Shown here: positions 9,698 through 20,800 of the stretch, one piece after another | Layout of the letters: each line of letters starts with the position of its first letter | How positions within the stretch are numbered: position 1 is the stretch's first letter | Assembly (NCBI RefSeq): GCF_000283155.1 | Contig: NW_004454177.1 | Coordinates: 1,734,128-1,798,127, forward strand | Direction: 5' to 3' | Origin: Ceratotherium simum simum | Lineage: Eukaryota; Chordata; Mammalia; Perissodactyla; Rhinocerotidae | Length of the DNA: 64,000 nt | Translations under genes and position numbers: made by a program | Notes under the pieces: generated by a model | Database searches by the model: none | What the model saw: the letters and a program-made list of their open reading frames with translations, nothing else | What the model was told of the DNA's origin: nothing

Positions 9698-10336
9698 GAA
9701 GGTGGATGTCTTTGTTCATCCAAATGGTTCAGGGCCCCACAATAGGTTCAAAGTAGCTGGTCTTTGAAAGCAGATGACAGAGGAGATGGCTGCTGCAGCT
9801 GCAGCCACGTCCCCGCGTTATAACCAGGGGTCCACCTTGAAGGAGGGAAGTGTGCTGACCCCCTTTATTGTTCTTCTCGGTGCAGAAATTGTAGGCTAAC
9901 TCTGTTATTCAAACATAAGTCTCTTACGTAATTTGGTGGAAGTGTTATAGGGATATCTCATCCCAACTTTCTTTTTAAAGATCTCATTTGGATACTGAGA
10001 GACTTTCCTTCCCTATTCTTTAACAAAATCTTCAGAAAATAAATATGTGTAATTTCTAGGCAAAGAAGGACTTTTCATAGGAAATTTGCAAACATATTAT
10101 GTTCTTTTCTTTGTTGCAAATCTATAGCTTCTCTTCTGGGAAGGCATCCACAGATCCTTCCAGTACTTTACTTAAGAACAGTAGACAATTGCCAGACTCT
10201 GTTAATCTTACCTGATTCCCGTGAGATGAAGAACTGTTATTATGATGATATCAGTGGTCTTCAAGCTTCCCCCTAACTGTCAATCATTCAGTCAAAATCC
10301 TGTCTTTAAAGTTTTTTAGGATCTGATTTAGGTTTC
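9698..10336. other. Unassigned stretch
   Basis: No recognisable repeat or exon. Confidence 0.45.
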
Positions 10337-10745
10337 TGTTATGTGTGAATTGCATCGTGTCCCGCCCCCCGCCCCCGCAAATTCACGTGTTGAAGCCCTA
10401 ACTCCCAGTACCTGAGAATGTAACTATATTTGGAGATAAGGTCTTTAAGGAGGTAATTAAGTTAAAATGAGGCCATTAGAGTGAGCCCTAATCCAATATG
10501 ACGGGTATCTTTAAAGGAGAGGAAATTTGGACATAGACATATGTGTGCACAGAGGAAAGACCACGTAAGGACAAAGTGAGAAGGAGATCAGCTGTAAGCC
10601 GAGGAGAGAGGCCTCAGAAAAAACCAACCCTGCCAGAACCTTGACCTTAGATTTCTGGTCTCCAGAACTGTGAGAAAAAAATTTCTGTGGTTTAAGCTGC
10701 CCAGTACGTGGTATTTTGTTTTGGCAGCCCTAGCAAACTAATGCA
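10337..10745 (+). mobile_element. MLT1 (ERVL-MaLR) solo LTR
   Basis: Begins 'tgttatgtgtgaattgc' and continues through 'cctgagaatgtaactata', 'gaggccattagagtgagccc', 'ttctggtctccagaactgtg' and 'gccctagcaaactaatgca', the full MLT1 LTR order. A C-rich run (cccgccccccgcccccgc) lies near 10362. No clean target duplication seen. Confidence 0.85.
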
Positions 10746-10924
10746 ATCGCTAATAAGTTCTTATGTCATTACATTTTTTAAATTATAAAAGTAAAATTAT
10801 CACATAGTGAAGTATTAAAGGCTAGATTGAACTGAATTTCCAGGGCAGTTAAAATCTACTCAACAAACGACAAATAAGAAATGTTATCAATAGAAATTGC
10901 CTGTGTCGTAGTGAACAGAGCAGG

Positions 10925-11180
10925 CCCTGTGGTAGAGTGGAAAATGCCTGGGCCTTGGAAACATGCAGATTCTAGTCAGAATCCTGCCTCTGCTGCTTAC
11001 AACCAGTGTGGTTTTGGGCAAGTTTCTAAACCTTTCTGAATGTTATTCTTTTTATTTGTGTATTGGGGAAAAATAGTATTTATGTGCAAAGGCACTGTGA
11101 GAGTAAAGACAATATAGGTAAAATGTGTAATTCTCTTTCGGGCCATAGAATGTGCTCAATAATTGTTAGACACAGCAATG
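10925..11180 (+). mobile_element. MIR SINE
   Basis: 'cctgtggtagagtggaaaat', 'cctgcctctgctgcttacaa', 'gggcaagtttctaaaccttt' and 'tagaatgtgctcaataattg' give near full-length MIR. Confidence 0.8.
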
Positions 11181-11924
11181 GCAATGAAGGCATCCCGAAC
11201 TGATTCTGGCCAATACCTCCTTGCCAGAATATTCATGTAGCTCTTGGTCAGGAATGGCTGGGAAGTGTCTGTTGTGATTCTGGTTCAGTTTCTCCCATCC
11301 CCCTCCCCCTTTTGTGGTCATTCTGATTATGTTCTGTGTGCCCCAGCAGTACCCATGTCACTTTTATCACCACCTTTGGAGACACCAGTTGCAAAGGGTC
11401 CTTGGTTATTCATCCTGCAACTGCTTCAAGTTCACCCCCTGGATTTGCGTTTCTCTAGCAGTTTCTGTTCTGATTGCATCTGAACTCTGTTTAGATGCTC
11501 CTGGGTTTGCTCTAGCTTCATGTTAATACCCTCCGAGGTTGTTAACTGAGGAGATTTTTAGAATGTTTGAATTTTGGAAGGGAAAAAACAACTTCTAAGC
11601 TGAGTTATTCCAGAGAGATTTTCATCCTATAACTATAAACTCTTTACTCCACAATTGATTCCCATGTCCCTGTCTCAAATATCTGTCCTTCTGAAGCAGC
11701 CGGGCTTAAAAAATTTAATTTCTGCCTCATTACTGTTTTGTACTTAACTATTTCCTGAGTACGTAGATCTAGAGTACACATGAACCTGGAATTATCTTTC
11801 TAGGAGTAAGAGTGGATTTCTGCTGTGCCTTTCCTTTCTGCTGTTCCTCTGCTGAAGACTCTATTATTTGCTTATTCAATATCCATTCACGCCTTCTTCC
11901 TCGCTAATAAATCCCAATTCTGTT
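11181..11924. other. Unassigned stretch
   Basis: No recognised repeat. Overlapping open frames at 11244-11526 are cysteine- and proline-rich by chance composition and have no domain I know. Confidence 0.45.
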
Positions 11925-12320
11925 CAAGGCAGAAATGTGGACAGCCCCAGATGAGATACTCGCTCTTCCAACCTCTCCTGCAGATCTTAATGGCCAGACA
12001 GCACAGCTCTGGGCAATAAAATACAAGTGGGCATCTTTCTTAGGTGTTTCCTTTTTATGATAAAAAAAGGACAGACAGAATTAGCATTACTCTGTTCTTC
12101 ATCTTCTTCTTGACGTGAAAATTGCTATTATACCTGAAGCTGATGCATCCATTTTGCTACCTGGAGGCACCAAGCATGAGAGAAAGAGAAGAATTTGACC
12201 CTGACATCACCAAGCTCCAGAACGAGTGCTAGCAGCTGCCCACCTGCAGAATTCTTAACTCAGATAAATGATCTATATTCATTTAACCATTAAAAGCTGA
12301 GTTTCCTGTTATTTGGAGGT
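11925..12320 (+). mobile_element. Possible ancient LTR-like repeat
   Basis: 'gatcttaatggccagacagc', 'ctgatgcatccattttgcta' and the A-rich end resemble a widespread old mammalian repeat containing 'cttaatggccaggctgta' and 'gcagccatcttgg'. I cannot fix the family or boundaries. Confidence 0.3.
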
Positions 12321-12394
12321 GAATGCTTCTAATGACTTACTAATGACTGTGACTTACTAATCATGAAGAATTTACAGGTTGGATGCAAATGAAG

Positions 12395-12411
12395 TATATA
12401 TATATATATAT
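12395..12411. repeat. (TA)n microsatellite
   Basis: Short uninterrupted TA run, 'gtatatatatatatatatg'. Confidence 0.9.
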
Positions 12412-12550
12412 GTTCCCACTGTGCTTCTTAGAATAGCACTATATTGTGAAATGTTAATAGGCGTTCCATAAATCTGTGTAATACTGAGATAAACAAAGTT
12501 TAGTGGGTTTTCTTTTCTTTCAGCAGGGCTTCTCCTCTCCCCCCACCCCC

Positions 12551-12650
12551 NNNNNNNNNNNNNNNNNNNNNNNNNNNNNNNNNNNNNNNNNNNNNNNNNN
12601 NNNNNNNNNNNNNNNNNNNNNNNNNNNNNNNNNNNNNNNNNNNNNNNNNN
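12551..12650. other. Assembly gap, 100 N
   Basis: Exactly 100 unknown bases, the usual placeholder for a gap of undefined length. Its left edge is a long C run interrupted by one A. Open frames that run through it are artefacts. Confidence 0.99.
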
Positions 12651-12721
12651 ACATTCTTTTTGAACCTACAAATGAGATACATAGTTTAGAACATTCCCCA
12701 AATTTATTTGACCATGTGGCC

Positions 12722-13096
12722 TGCATTGGTTATCCATTGCTGTGTAACAAATCACCCTAAAACTTAGGGTGAGAACCACAAACATTCTTTGTCTCACACT
12801 GTCCATGGGTCAGGAATCTGAGAGTGGCTTAGTCAGGTGGTTCTGTCCCAGGGTCTCTCACAAGGTGTTGGCCAGGCTGCAATCATCTCAAGGCTCTGTT
12901 TGGGAGGATCCATGTCTAGACTTACTCAGGTGGCTGAAGACAGGCCAGAGAAGATCCGCCTCCCAGCTCACTCATGTAGTTGTTTGCAGGCCTCAATTTC
13001 TTGTCACATGGGCATCTCCACAGGGCTATCTCAGCACATGGCAGCTGACTTCCCTCAGGGTGAGCAATGAGAGTAAGAGAGAGAGACCGAAATGGA
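12722..13096 (+). mobile_element. Ancient interspersed repeat, left part
   Basis: Opens with 'ggttatccattgctgtgtaa' and 'caaatcaccctaaaactta', a common mammalian repeat start ('ggttatctattgctgcgtaacaaaccaccccaaaacttag'), followed by its 'gtcaggaatctgagagtgg' and 'catgggcatctccacaggg' blocks. The class is not certain. It is interrupted at 13097 by an L1. A 127-codon frame here (12769-13152) is not a gene. Confidence 0.6.
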
Positions 13097-13110
13097 AGAC
13101 ATGGTGTTTT

Positions 13111-13458
13111 TTAAAATTATTTTTTAAATGTGGTAAAATATACACAATGTAAAATTTACCATTCGAGCCATTTTAAGTATACAGTTCCTAGGCTTTAAGT
13201 ACATTCACGTTGTTGTGCAACCATCACTACCATCCAGCTCCAGAATATTTTTTCATCTTTCAAAGCTGAAACTTTGTACCCATTAAACAATAACATCCCC
13301 TTCCCCCCTCCTCCCAGCCCCTGGCAGCTACCATTCCACTTTCTGTCTCTATGAATTTGACTTCTCTAGGTTCCTCACATAAGTGGAATCATACACATGG
13401 CTTTACAGTAACTTTTAAAATCAAGAAGTGTGAGTTCTCTGACTTTGTTCTTCTTTTG
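13111..13458 (-). mobile_element. L1 3-prime fragment, antisense, with target duplication
   Basis: 'aaatgtggtaaaatatacac', 'gttgttgtgcaaccatcact', 'ctgtctctatgaatttgact' and 'caagaagtgtgagttctctg' are antisense L1 3-prime text, with an internal deletion before the last block. Flanking 14-mers agacatggtgtttt (13097-13110) and agacatagtgtttt (13459-13472) differ at one base and mark the insertion. Confidence 0.85.
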
Positions 13459-13472
13459 AGACATAGTGTTTT

Positions 13473-13612
13473 TATAACTTAATCTTGGCAGTGACTTCCC
13501 ATATGCACTGTTCTATTTATGAGATGTCAATCAACAAGGCAAGCCCACACTCAAGGGCGGGATTACATAGAATGTGAGTACCATTGGGGTCATTTTAGAG
13601 AGTGCCTATCAC
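13473..13612 (+). mobile_element. Ancient interspersed repeat, right part
   Basis: 'gtgacttcccatatgcactg', 'caacaaggcaagcccacact' and 'caagggcgggattacatag' resume the repeat begun at 12722 (consensus '...agcccagattcaaggggtgggg...'), with the L1 in between. Confidence 0.55.
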
Positions 13613-13895
13613 AAAATGCTTTTCCTTTTTCACAGAACATCTACTAACATCTCAGGAGACAACATTGTTCTGTAACTCATCATTTGAGAAACCACAAGGC
13701 AGGGACACACTTTGCACCCCCAGAAGGGCCATAGCACTGAGTTTTTGGTTCACTCACTACCCTGCCCAAAACAAGCTGGCTGGGGGGCCCTGGAAATGGT
13801 GGACAACAGAAGAAAAGGGAGACTATGCTTGAGCTGCTCTGACAGTCTAACTGGAGAGACTAAATGTAGATGACACATGAGAAGAATATTTATTG
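13613..13895. other. Unassigned stretch
   Basis: No recognised element. Confidence 0.4.
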
Positions 13896-14180
13896 AAAAA
13901 AATTTAACAAGTATTCACCCAGTGCCAGCGAGCTGCCTAGCATTTTGCCAGGTGCCAAACTTATCAAGGAGACAGCAATGCATCTGTAAGTCAGTCTCAA
14001 TGTGCTGAGAAGTACAACAAGGCAGATGAGACCACATGGAGAAGTCTCCTATGTAAAGCGGCTTATGAATACTGTTATAACAGAGGGTATGGGGGAAATG
14101 TTATGGGCATGGAAGGTATTTCAGAAAGAGGCATTATGTAGATACCTTGGGGATAGGAGGTGATTTATGTGTAGAAAAGA
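13896..14180 (-). mobile_element. Possible L2 fragment, antisense
   Basis: 'tttattgaaaaaaatttaac', 'cagtgccagc...tgccaggtgcc' and 'caaggagacagcaatgc' recall the antisense L2 3-prime end; the rest is too diverged to be sure. Confidence 0.35.
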
Positions 14181-14439
14181 GAGCCTATTAACCTGGCCAA
14201 AGAAGGGAGTCCATAGGAGAGAAGAATGGAGCTTATACTGGGGCTGTCAGAGGGGCTTGAAAGCCCGTGCCGTCAGTATTCTAAGCAAAGTGGGGGGGGT
14301 CTTTGTAGGAGCTTGGGTAGCTGCTCACACTCTGGAGCTGGCTCAGTCTGAGGCAGTGGGGCCCTGACTTCCCCAGGCATGGAGCTGGGCATCTCCTTTG
14401 GCTTCCAGAATAATAGATCACCTAAGCCACCTGTCCCTA

Positions 14440-14720
14440 TTATGTTATTTTCTATATTTAGCAAAGTAATACATGTCCGTAGTTCAAATGATTCTAAAAA
14501 GCTTATATCAAAAGACCAGCCCTCACTCCAAAAAAAAAAAAAAAAAAAAAAATAGACCAGCCTAAAGCCTATCCTTCTTCTCTCACGAGTCCTGCTCCAA
14601 GCTAGCAGCCCATTGAACTGTTTCAGCTGCTTCTTACATTATTTCCATCCATATTTCTAAGTAATAAGCTTATACAGCTATTTCTTGGTATATCACTTTT
14701 ACCTGGTATCCACTGACTTC
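14440..14720. repeat. Old LINE-like sequence with A23 run
   Basis: 'gcaaagtaatacatgtccgt' resembles an old LINE 3-prime UTR. At 14529-14551 there is a run of about 23 A, flanked by 'agaccagcc' at about 14512 and again at about 14555, as if a tiny poly-A-tailed insertion had duplicated its target. Confidence 0.35.
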
Positions 14721-15275
14721 CCTAAATGTTTAATAGAATTCCTCTGTCAAGCCCCTAGGTCTTGAGCTTATATGTATTTTTAAAACTCTAGTCCTCTGAT
14801 GGTAATCGATCTGTTCAGTTTTCCAGTTCTTATGAGGCTAGTTTAGGTAATTAATATTTTCTCAGGAGGTCAACCATTTCATATAGTTTCCCAAAATTAT
14901 ACGCATAGTTTTGAACAAAGTAGTCTCTATGATACCTTTAATTTCCTCTGTAAGGGTGAAAATTTTTCTTCAATAATGTTCCTTATTTTGTGTATTTGTT
15001 GACCAGTTATTAAAAAAATCAGGTTAGCTAAATTTTTTTGTTGTTTTTATTGTTGTAGTTGTTGTTTTTCAAAGAACCAGTTTTTAGGTTTATTTATCAA
15101 TTCTATAATTTTTTTCTATTTTTAATTTATTAATTTCTGCTTTTTATTTTTATTAATAATTCATTCTGTTTCCATGTAATATTTTCATTATTGCTATTTT
15201 CAAATGTTTTGCAATTTAGTTATGATTTCCTCTTTGACTCGAGAGTTGTTTAAGATTTAGGATCTCTTTGTTTCC
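14721..15275 (-). mobile_element. L1 ORF2 fragment (RT region), antisense
   Basis: 'gtttaatagaattcctctgt', 'aaagaaccagtttttaggtt', 'ttaatttctgctttttattt' and 'gagttgtttaagatttagga' are the familiar antisense reverse-transcriptase text of L1. No frame is open. Confidence 0.75.
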
Positions 15276-15764
15276 TCATTAGTTTTTTAAATATGTTAAA
15301 TTTGTTTCACCATTTCTTTTTTTCTTTATTTCTCATAGTATCTTGAATAGACTATCTGCTGGTTTCTTTGTCGTTTTTCTTCTCTTTTAAAATTATTACT
15401 AGTCTAAGAGCTCAAGACTAGTATTTGGAAGACAAATTGAGCTGTACTCCAGGGAGTTTCTCCTCACAACACCACGTTGTGTCTGACAGGGTCCTTTCAG
15501 TCTCTTATTTGCTATAACTAAGAGAGATTAGCAGCTGCCAGGCTGCTGACTTAATCCCTTCCCTCTACCTTCCACAGATATTTTCAAGTTTTCTTTTGTT
15601 CAAAGCAGTATCCCTATTTCTGTTTCTTATTCTCTTAGTTACCTTTGGGTGATTTCCAAGAATAGGAAAGGAAGTGCATCTTTGCTCTAGACCATGTTAA
15701 AACCAAAACTCCTGGTTCCCTTTTTTATCTTTTTGAAAATTGGTTAGTGCTTTAGCAATTCTAT
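15276..15764. other. Unassigned stretch
   Basis: T-rich, perhaps decayed L1 up to 15440; beyond that nothing recognised. Confidence 0.4.
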
Positions 15765-16075
15765 TGAACTGGTGACTGTTTACGATGTGCTAAGCACCAG
15801 GCCTAGTATAGGAGGCAATTCAAGGATGATTAAAATAAAGTATTTTTCTTCTAGAAGCCAATAAATGTCTAGAGGAGAAGATTGATGGGTGTTATAATGG
15901 AGGCATGAGTCAGTGCTATGTAAGTTCAGAGGAGGTGGAGAGATCAGCTCTGGCTGGGAGTTCAGAGAAGCCTCCATGGAAGAAGAGGTATTTGAGCTTG
16001 GCCTCCAAGGATCAGCACAATATTTGTAGAAATAGGTGGGGAAATGAAGGGCAGAGTGGAAGCCAGTAATTCTCA
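15765..16075 (-). mobile_element. L2 LINE 3-prime region, antisense
   Basis: 'gatgtgctaagcaccaggcc', 'gagaagcctccatggaagaa' and 'aggtatttgagcttggcctc' follow the antisense L2 3-prime order (tatgtgccaggcact ... gaggcctctctgaggagg ... acatttgagctgag). Confidence 0.7.
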
Positions 16076-16428
16076 CCAAATGCATATTAATATCACCTGG
16101 TATTTAAAAAACCACCAGGGGTTCTGGTTTGGGGTACAATGGAGTAAGCACATTCTACCCTGCCTCTCCCACTAATGCATCTAAAAACCTGGACAGAATG
16201 AATGGAGCATATGTTCAAGGACTCTGAAAAGTAAATGGCGGCAGGTGAGTTGGGGATGAAGACCATTTGAAGCACACTGAATTGGCAGGGAGTTTACCAA
16301 TTTTTTTCTTCTAGTATCCCCAGGCCTGGACTCAACACAGCTCAAAACCCAGAAGTGGGCACTGGAGTGTAGACAGAGAGAATTCCAGGAGAAGCTTCCC
16401 AGTTCTGTCTCAAGGAGCATACAATCTT

Positions 16429-16785
16429 TTTTATTTATTTATTTTTTATTTATTTTTATTATTTTATTTTATTTTATTAAATTATTTATTTATTTATTTT
16501 TTGTGAGGAAGATCAGCCCTGAGCTAACATTCATGCTAATCCTCCTCTTTTTGCTGAGGAAGACCGGCTCTGAGCTAACATCTATTGTCAATCCTCCTCC
16601 ATTTTTTTCCCCAAAGCCCCAGTAGATAGTTGTATGTCATAGATGCACATCCTTCTAGCTGCTGTATGTGGGACGCGGCCTCAACATGGCCAGAGAACTG
16701 GTGAGTCAGTGCGTGCCTGGGATTCGAACCCGGGCTGCCAGTAGCGGAGTGTGAGCACTTAACCGCTAAGCCATGGGGCCGGCCC
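16429..16785 (-). mobile_element. ERE SINE, long type, inside L1
   Basis: The reversed element starts with about 75 bases of TTTA-rich tail, then 'tgaggaagatcagccctgag', 'cagtagatagttgtatgtca', a box-B-like 'gggattcgaacccgggc' and 'ggggccggccc'. A 17-bp target duplication, aaggagcatacaatctt, is perfect at 16412-16428 and 16786-16802. Unlike the copies at 9465 and 50008 it retains the second body half with 'gaggaagaccggctctgag'. Confidence 0.95.
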
Positions 16786-19004
16786 AAGGAGCATACAATC
16801 TTAACATTCAGATAGAATGCAAAAATCCCTCCCTGCTCTTTCCCCTTTTTTCCATTCCCTCAAGCTCCAGCCCCCAAGCAGCCTTGTGTCACAAGCAGTG
16901 GCAGCAGGAGCCAAAACTCAGAGGAAGTAGAACCTTCCTCTCTGATTGGTAGAACTCTGGTCTCAAGAGGGTGAGGCAAACTTGCATTACTTTTTTTCTC
17001 TCTGTCCTCTGCTATTTGCCCTGGATGCAAGCACAGTCACAGAAACATCCAGCAGAGTGGGGTAATTAAATTCTCAGATTTCTGGACAAAGGGCTGAAAA
17101 CGGAAGCCACAGAAAACCAGAAAGTACTAGAGAAATCACGGAAAGGGGGTAATTCAGGAAGGTGATCCCATAAAGTTATTTATGAGATCCTGGGCTCATC
17201 TTCTAGCTGTGCATGCGTGGTTTTTTTTTTTCCCAATCCTAATCAGCATGTCAAAGACGTTGAGAATTGAACTAAGAGATAGATCATTGCCCAAGTCCCA
17301 GTCACAGAGTGGCACACATGTGGGACAGATCCAAATAATACTGAAGGCTTTGAAAACAGAATTAACATCAGAAGCCCACAAAACGCAGGTTGGAACTTGT
17401 GACCTGAACCAACTAGGTCAATTCCCTATGAAAAATAACATTCTCCCTTGGATTTAAGGAAGACCCAGAGTCTCATAACATAATATCCAAAATGTCCAGG
17501 ATACAATCCAAAATTCCCTGGCATATGAAGAACCAGGAAAATCTCAATTCACAAGGGAAAAGACAAACAACAGAAGCCAATGCTGAGTTGCTGAGATGGT
17601 ACGCATGTTGGAGTTATCTGACGAAGACTTTAAAGTAGCTTTTATAAAATTACTCCACCAAGCAATCACCAACACTCTTGAAATTAATGGAAAAATAGAA
17701 ACTCTCAGAAAAGAAATAGAATACATAAAGAGGAGCCAATAGAAATTTTAGAACTGAAAAATACAATAAATGAATTCTAAAAAAACCACTGGATGGGCTC
17801 AATAACAGAATGGAGATGACAAAGGAAAGAGTCAGTGAACTTGCAGATAGATCAGTAGAAATTCCAATCGGAACAACATAGAGAAAAAAAAATGGAAACA
17901 AGAATGAACAGAGCTTCAGGGACCTGTGGGACAAAAGTAAGCAATCTAACTGTGTCATTGGTGTCATAGAAGGAGAGGAAGAAAAGTGCAGCTTGGAAAA
18001 CATGTTTAGAGAAATGACTGAAAACTTCCCAAATTTGGCTAAAGATATAAATTTACAGATCCAAGAAACTCAGTGAACCCCCAAAATATGATAAACCCAG
18101 AGAAATCCATATCCAGACACATCATAATCAAATTCCTTTCTGTCTAAAGACAAAAAAAAAAATCATGAAAGTAGTCAGAGAAAATGACACATTACATAGA
18201 AAAACAATGATTCAAATGACTGCAGATTCTTATCAGAAGCTATGGAGGTCAGAAGGAAATGGAACAATATTTTTAAATTGCTGAAAGAACTGTAAACCCA
18301 GAGTTCTATATCCAGCAAAAACGTCTTTTAGGAATGAAGATGAAATAAAGGCATTCTCAGACAAAAGAAAAACAAGAAATTTCATTACCAGCAGAATCAC
18401 TCTAAAAGAATTATTAAAGGAAAGTCTTTAGCTAAAAGGAAAATAATACTAGAAGGATGCTTGGAATATCAGAAATGAAGGAAGAAGAATAAAAATGGTA
18501 AATATTGGGGTAAACATAATAGATTATTCTTCTCATTTTGAGTTCTTTAAAATATGTTTGATGTTTTAAAGCAAAAATTATAAATTGCCTAATGGGAGTT
18601 CAATGTACATAGATGTAGTAAAAAAGACAACTATAGCATAAAAAAGTGAGTGTAAATAGACCAATATGGTGGTAGGATTTCTGTATCCCACTGTAAGTGG
18701 GAAGGATCGTATTGCAAGAATAACAAGACAAGCTCTAGAATGGGAGAAATATTTGTAAATCATATATCTGACCAAAAACTTGTATTCAATATATATAAAG
18801 AACTCTCAAAACTCAGCAGTAAGACAACAAACAACCAAATTTTAAAATTGGCAAAAGTTTGAACAGATACTTCACCAGTGAGGATATATGGGCAGCAAAT
18901 AAGCCCCTGAAAAGATATTCAACATCATTAGCCATTAAGGAAATGCAAATTAAAACCACAAAGAATACTCGTTAGAAGAGCAAAAACTAAAATATTGACA
19001 ATAT

Positions 19005-19247
19005 TGGGGCTGGCCTTGTGGTGCAGCAGTTAAGTGCGCATGCTCCGCTTGGGTGGCCCAGGGTTCATGGGTTTGCATCCTGGGTGTGCACCCATGCACT
19101 GCTTGTCAAGCCATGCTGTGGTGGTGTCCCATATAAAGTGGAGGAAGATGGGCACGGATGTCAGCCCAGAGCCAATCTTCCTTAGCAAAAAGAGGAGGAT
19201 TGGCATCGGATGTTAGCTTAGGGCTCATCATCCTCACACACACACAC
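19005..19247 (+). mobile_element. ERE SINE, sense, inside L1
   Basis: The head 'ggggctggccttgtggtgca', box-A-like 'gcagcagttaagtgcgca', a body 'gtggaggaagatgggcacgg' and tail 'gggctcatcatcctc' run into a (CA)n tract instead of poly-A. The 16-bp target duplication aaaatattgacaatat is perfect at 18989-19004 and 19248-19263. Confidence 0.95.
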
Positions 19248-20060
19248 AAAATATTGACAATATCAAGTGCTGAGAAGGATGCAGAACAACTAGAACTCCC
19301 ATACATTGCTGGTAGGAATAAAAAATGGCACAATCACTCTGGAAAACAGTTTGGAAATTTCTTGTAAAGTTAAACATACATTTACTGTATAACCCAGCAT
19401 TCTTGCTCCTACGTATTTACCCTTGAGAAATGAAAACTTATGTATACACAAAAACCTGTAAACAAATATCTATAGCAACTTTATTTGTAAGAGTCAGACA
19501 CTGGAAACAACCCAAATATCCTTCAGCAGTTTGAGATGAACAAGCTATAGCGCATGCAAACAATGGACTAGTACTCAGCAGTAAAAAAGAATGAACTGTA
19601 TGTCACGTGTGTAACAGGTTGGATGAGTCTCAAAGGCAGTATGCTGACTGAAAGAAACCAGTTTCAGAAGGTTACATAATGTGTGTTTTCATTCATATGC
19701 CATTTTCAAAAAGACAAAACTGTAGTTATGGAGAGCAGATCAGAGCTTGCCAAGGGTTAGAAGTGCAGAAAGGGTTTGACTATAAAATGAGAGCATGAGG
19801 GAGCTTTTGGGTGATGGAACTGTTCTGTGTCCCAGCTGAGGTGATGGTTACATGAATATATACATGTGTTCAAATTAAAAAACCTATATACCAAAAGAAG
19901 TTAATATTACTATATGATTTAAAAAATAAAATTAAAAATGTTAATGGTGGAATCTAGATGGTGGAGATACTCATATTACTATAAAATTTTTTTAACTAAA
20001 CTGTAGCTTTGAAATTTTTCATAACATGTCAGGGACAAAAATTACCAAGGCCTAGACCTC

Positions 20061-20418
20061 TGTCTTAGTCTGTTTGGGCTGCTATAACAGAATACTGTAG
20101 ACTGAGGGGCTTAAACAACAGAAATTAATTTCTCATGGTTCTGGAGGCTGGGAAGTCCAAGACTGAGATGCTGGCAGATTTGGTGTCTGGTGAGAGCCTG
20201 CTTCCTGGTTCACAGATGGCTGTCTTCTGGCTGTGGAGAAAGGGGTGAGGGAGGTCTCTGGGGCCTCTTTTATTAGGTCACTAATCCCATCCATGAGGGC
20301 TCCACCCTCAAGACCTAATCACCTCCCACAGGCCCCATCTCCAAACACCATCACGTTGGGGATGTGCTTTCAACATATGAATCTAGGGGTGAGGGGCACA
20401 AACATTCAGTCTATAGCA
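20061..20418 (-). mobile_element. MLT1 (ERVL-MaLR) solo LTR, antisense
   Basis: 'tgtcttagtctgtttgggct' through 'ctggaggctgggaagtccaa', 'ccaccctcaagacctaatca' and 'aaacattcagtctatagca' is a complete antisense MLT1 LTR. Flanking 5-mers acctc (20056-20060) and gcctc (20419-20423) differ at one base. Confidence 0.9.
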
Positions 20419-20423
20419 GCCTC

Positions 20424-20800
20424 ACTCCTGGAAATTCTGATTTAATTTGCCTGAGACAGCCTGAGCATTCGTATCTTATAAACCTCCCTGAGGCAGCAGG
20501 GATGGGAAAGAAAGGAACAGCAGGGAGGGCGATGCCTTCTAAAGCTGAGTGTGTTGTCTGATCACTCGTTCTTTTCTATACGTCCTCGTAGGGGTTCTTT
20601 CTTTCCACCTGCTACTCTGCTTTCTGATTTTCTCCCATAATAGATTCACCAGATCCAGCATTGAGTCCTTAATCACATTTTCTCCTGGCCTTCTCCTTCT
20701 GTTATCAGTTGTTGTCATTCTCACACTTGAAACTTGGGTCACTGATCTGTTTCCTTTCAATTGTATTTATGAAGTTTGCACTATCTCACATTCATTGGTG
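20424..20800. other. Unassigned stretch
   Basis: Nothing recognised; an 84-codon hydrophobic frame at 20549-20803 is T-rich chance coding. Confidence 0.45.

Larger units (their letters stand above)
16130..20040 (+). mobile_element. Long old L1 (L1M-type), sense, with two ERE insertions
   Basis: 5-prime-UTR-like sequence to about 17450 is followed by ORF1 relics: 'gggacaaaagtaagcaatct', 'gagaaatccatatccagaca', 'cagagttctatatccagcaa', 'aggcattctcagacaaaaga'. The inter-ORF segment lies near 18540-18690. Most of ORF2 is missing: the text jumps at about 18700 to its 3-prime end ('gggagaaatatttgtaaatc', 'aatgcaaattaaaaccacaa', 'ctctggaaaacagtttggaa'). A 3-prime UTR ends near 20035. Stops and frameshifts throughout show it is dead. 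EREs sit at 16429-16785 and 19005-19247. Confidence 0.85.

Noticed and set aside
12500..12760. Open frames of 60-85 codons on both strands across 12500-12760
   Set aside because: They run through 100 unknown bases translated as X; they are artefacts of the gap.
12769..13152. 127-codon plus-strand frame
   Set aside because: It lies inside an ancient interspersed repeat and crosses into an L1 insertion; no domain is visible.
16436..16505. AT-rich replication-origin-like or matrix-attachment tract
   Set aside because: It is the TTTA-rich tail of a reversed ERE, fully explained by the SINE.
17182..18003. Open frames of 91 and 117 codons in the long L1
   Set aside because: They are short out-of-frame or antisense stretches of decayed L1 ORF1 text, not genes.
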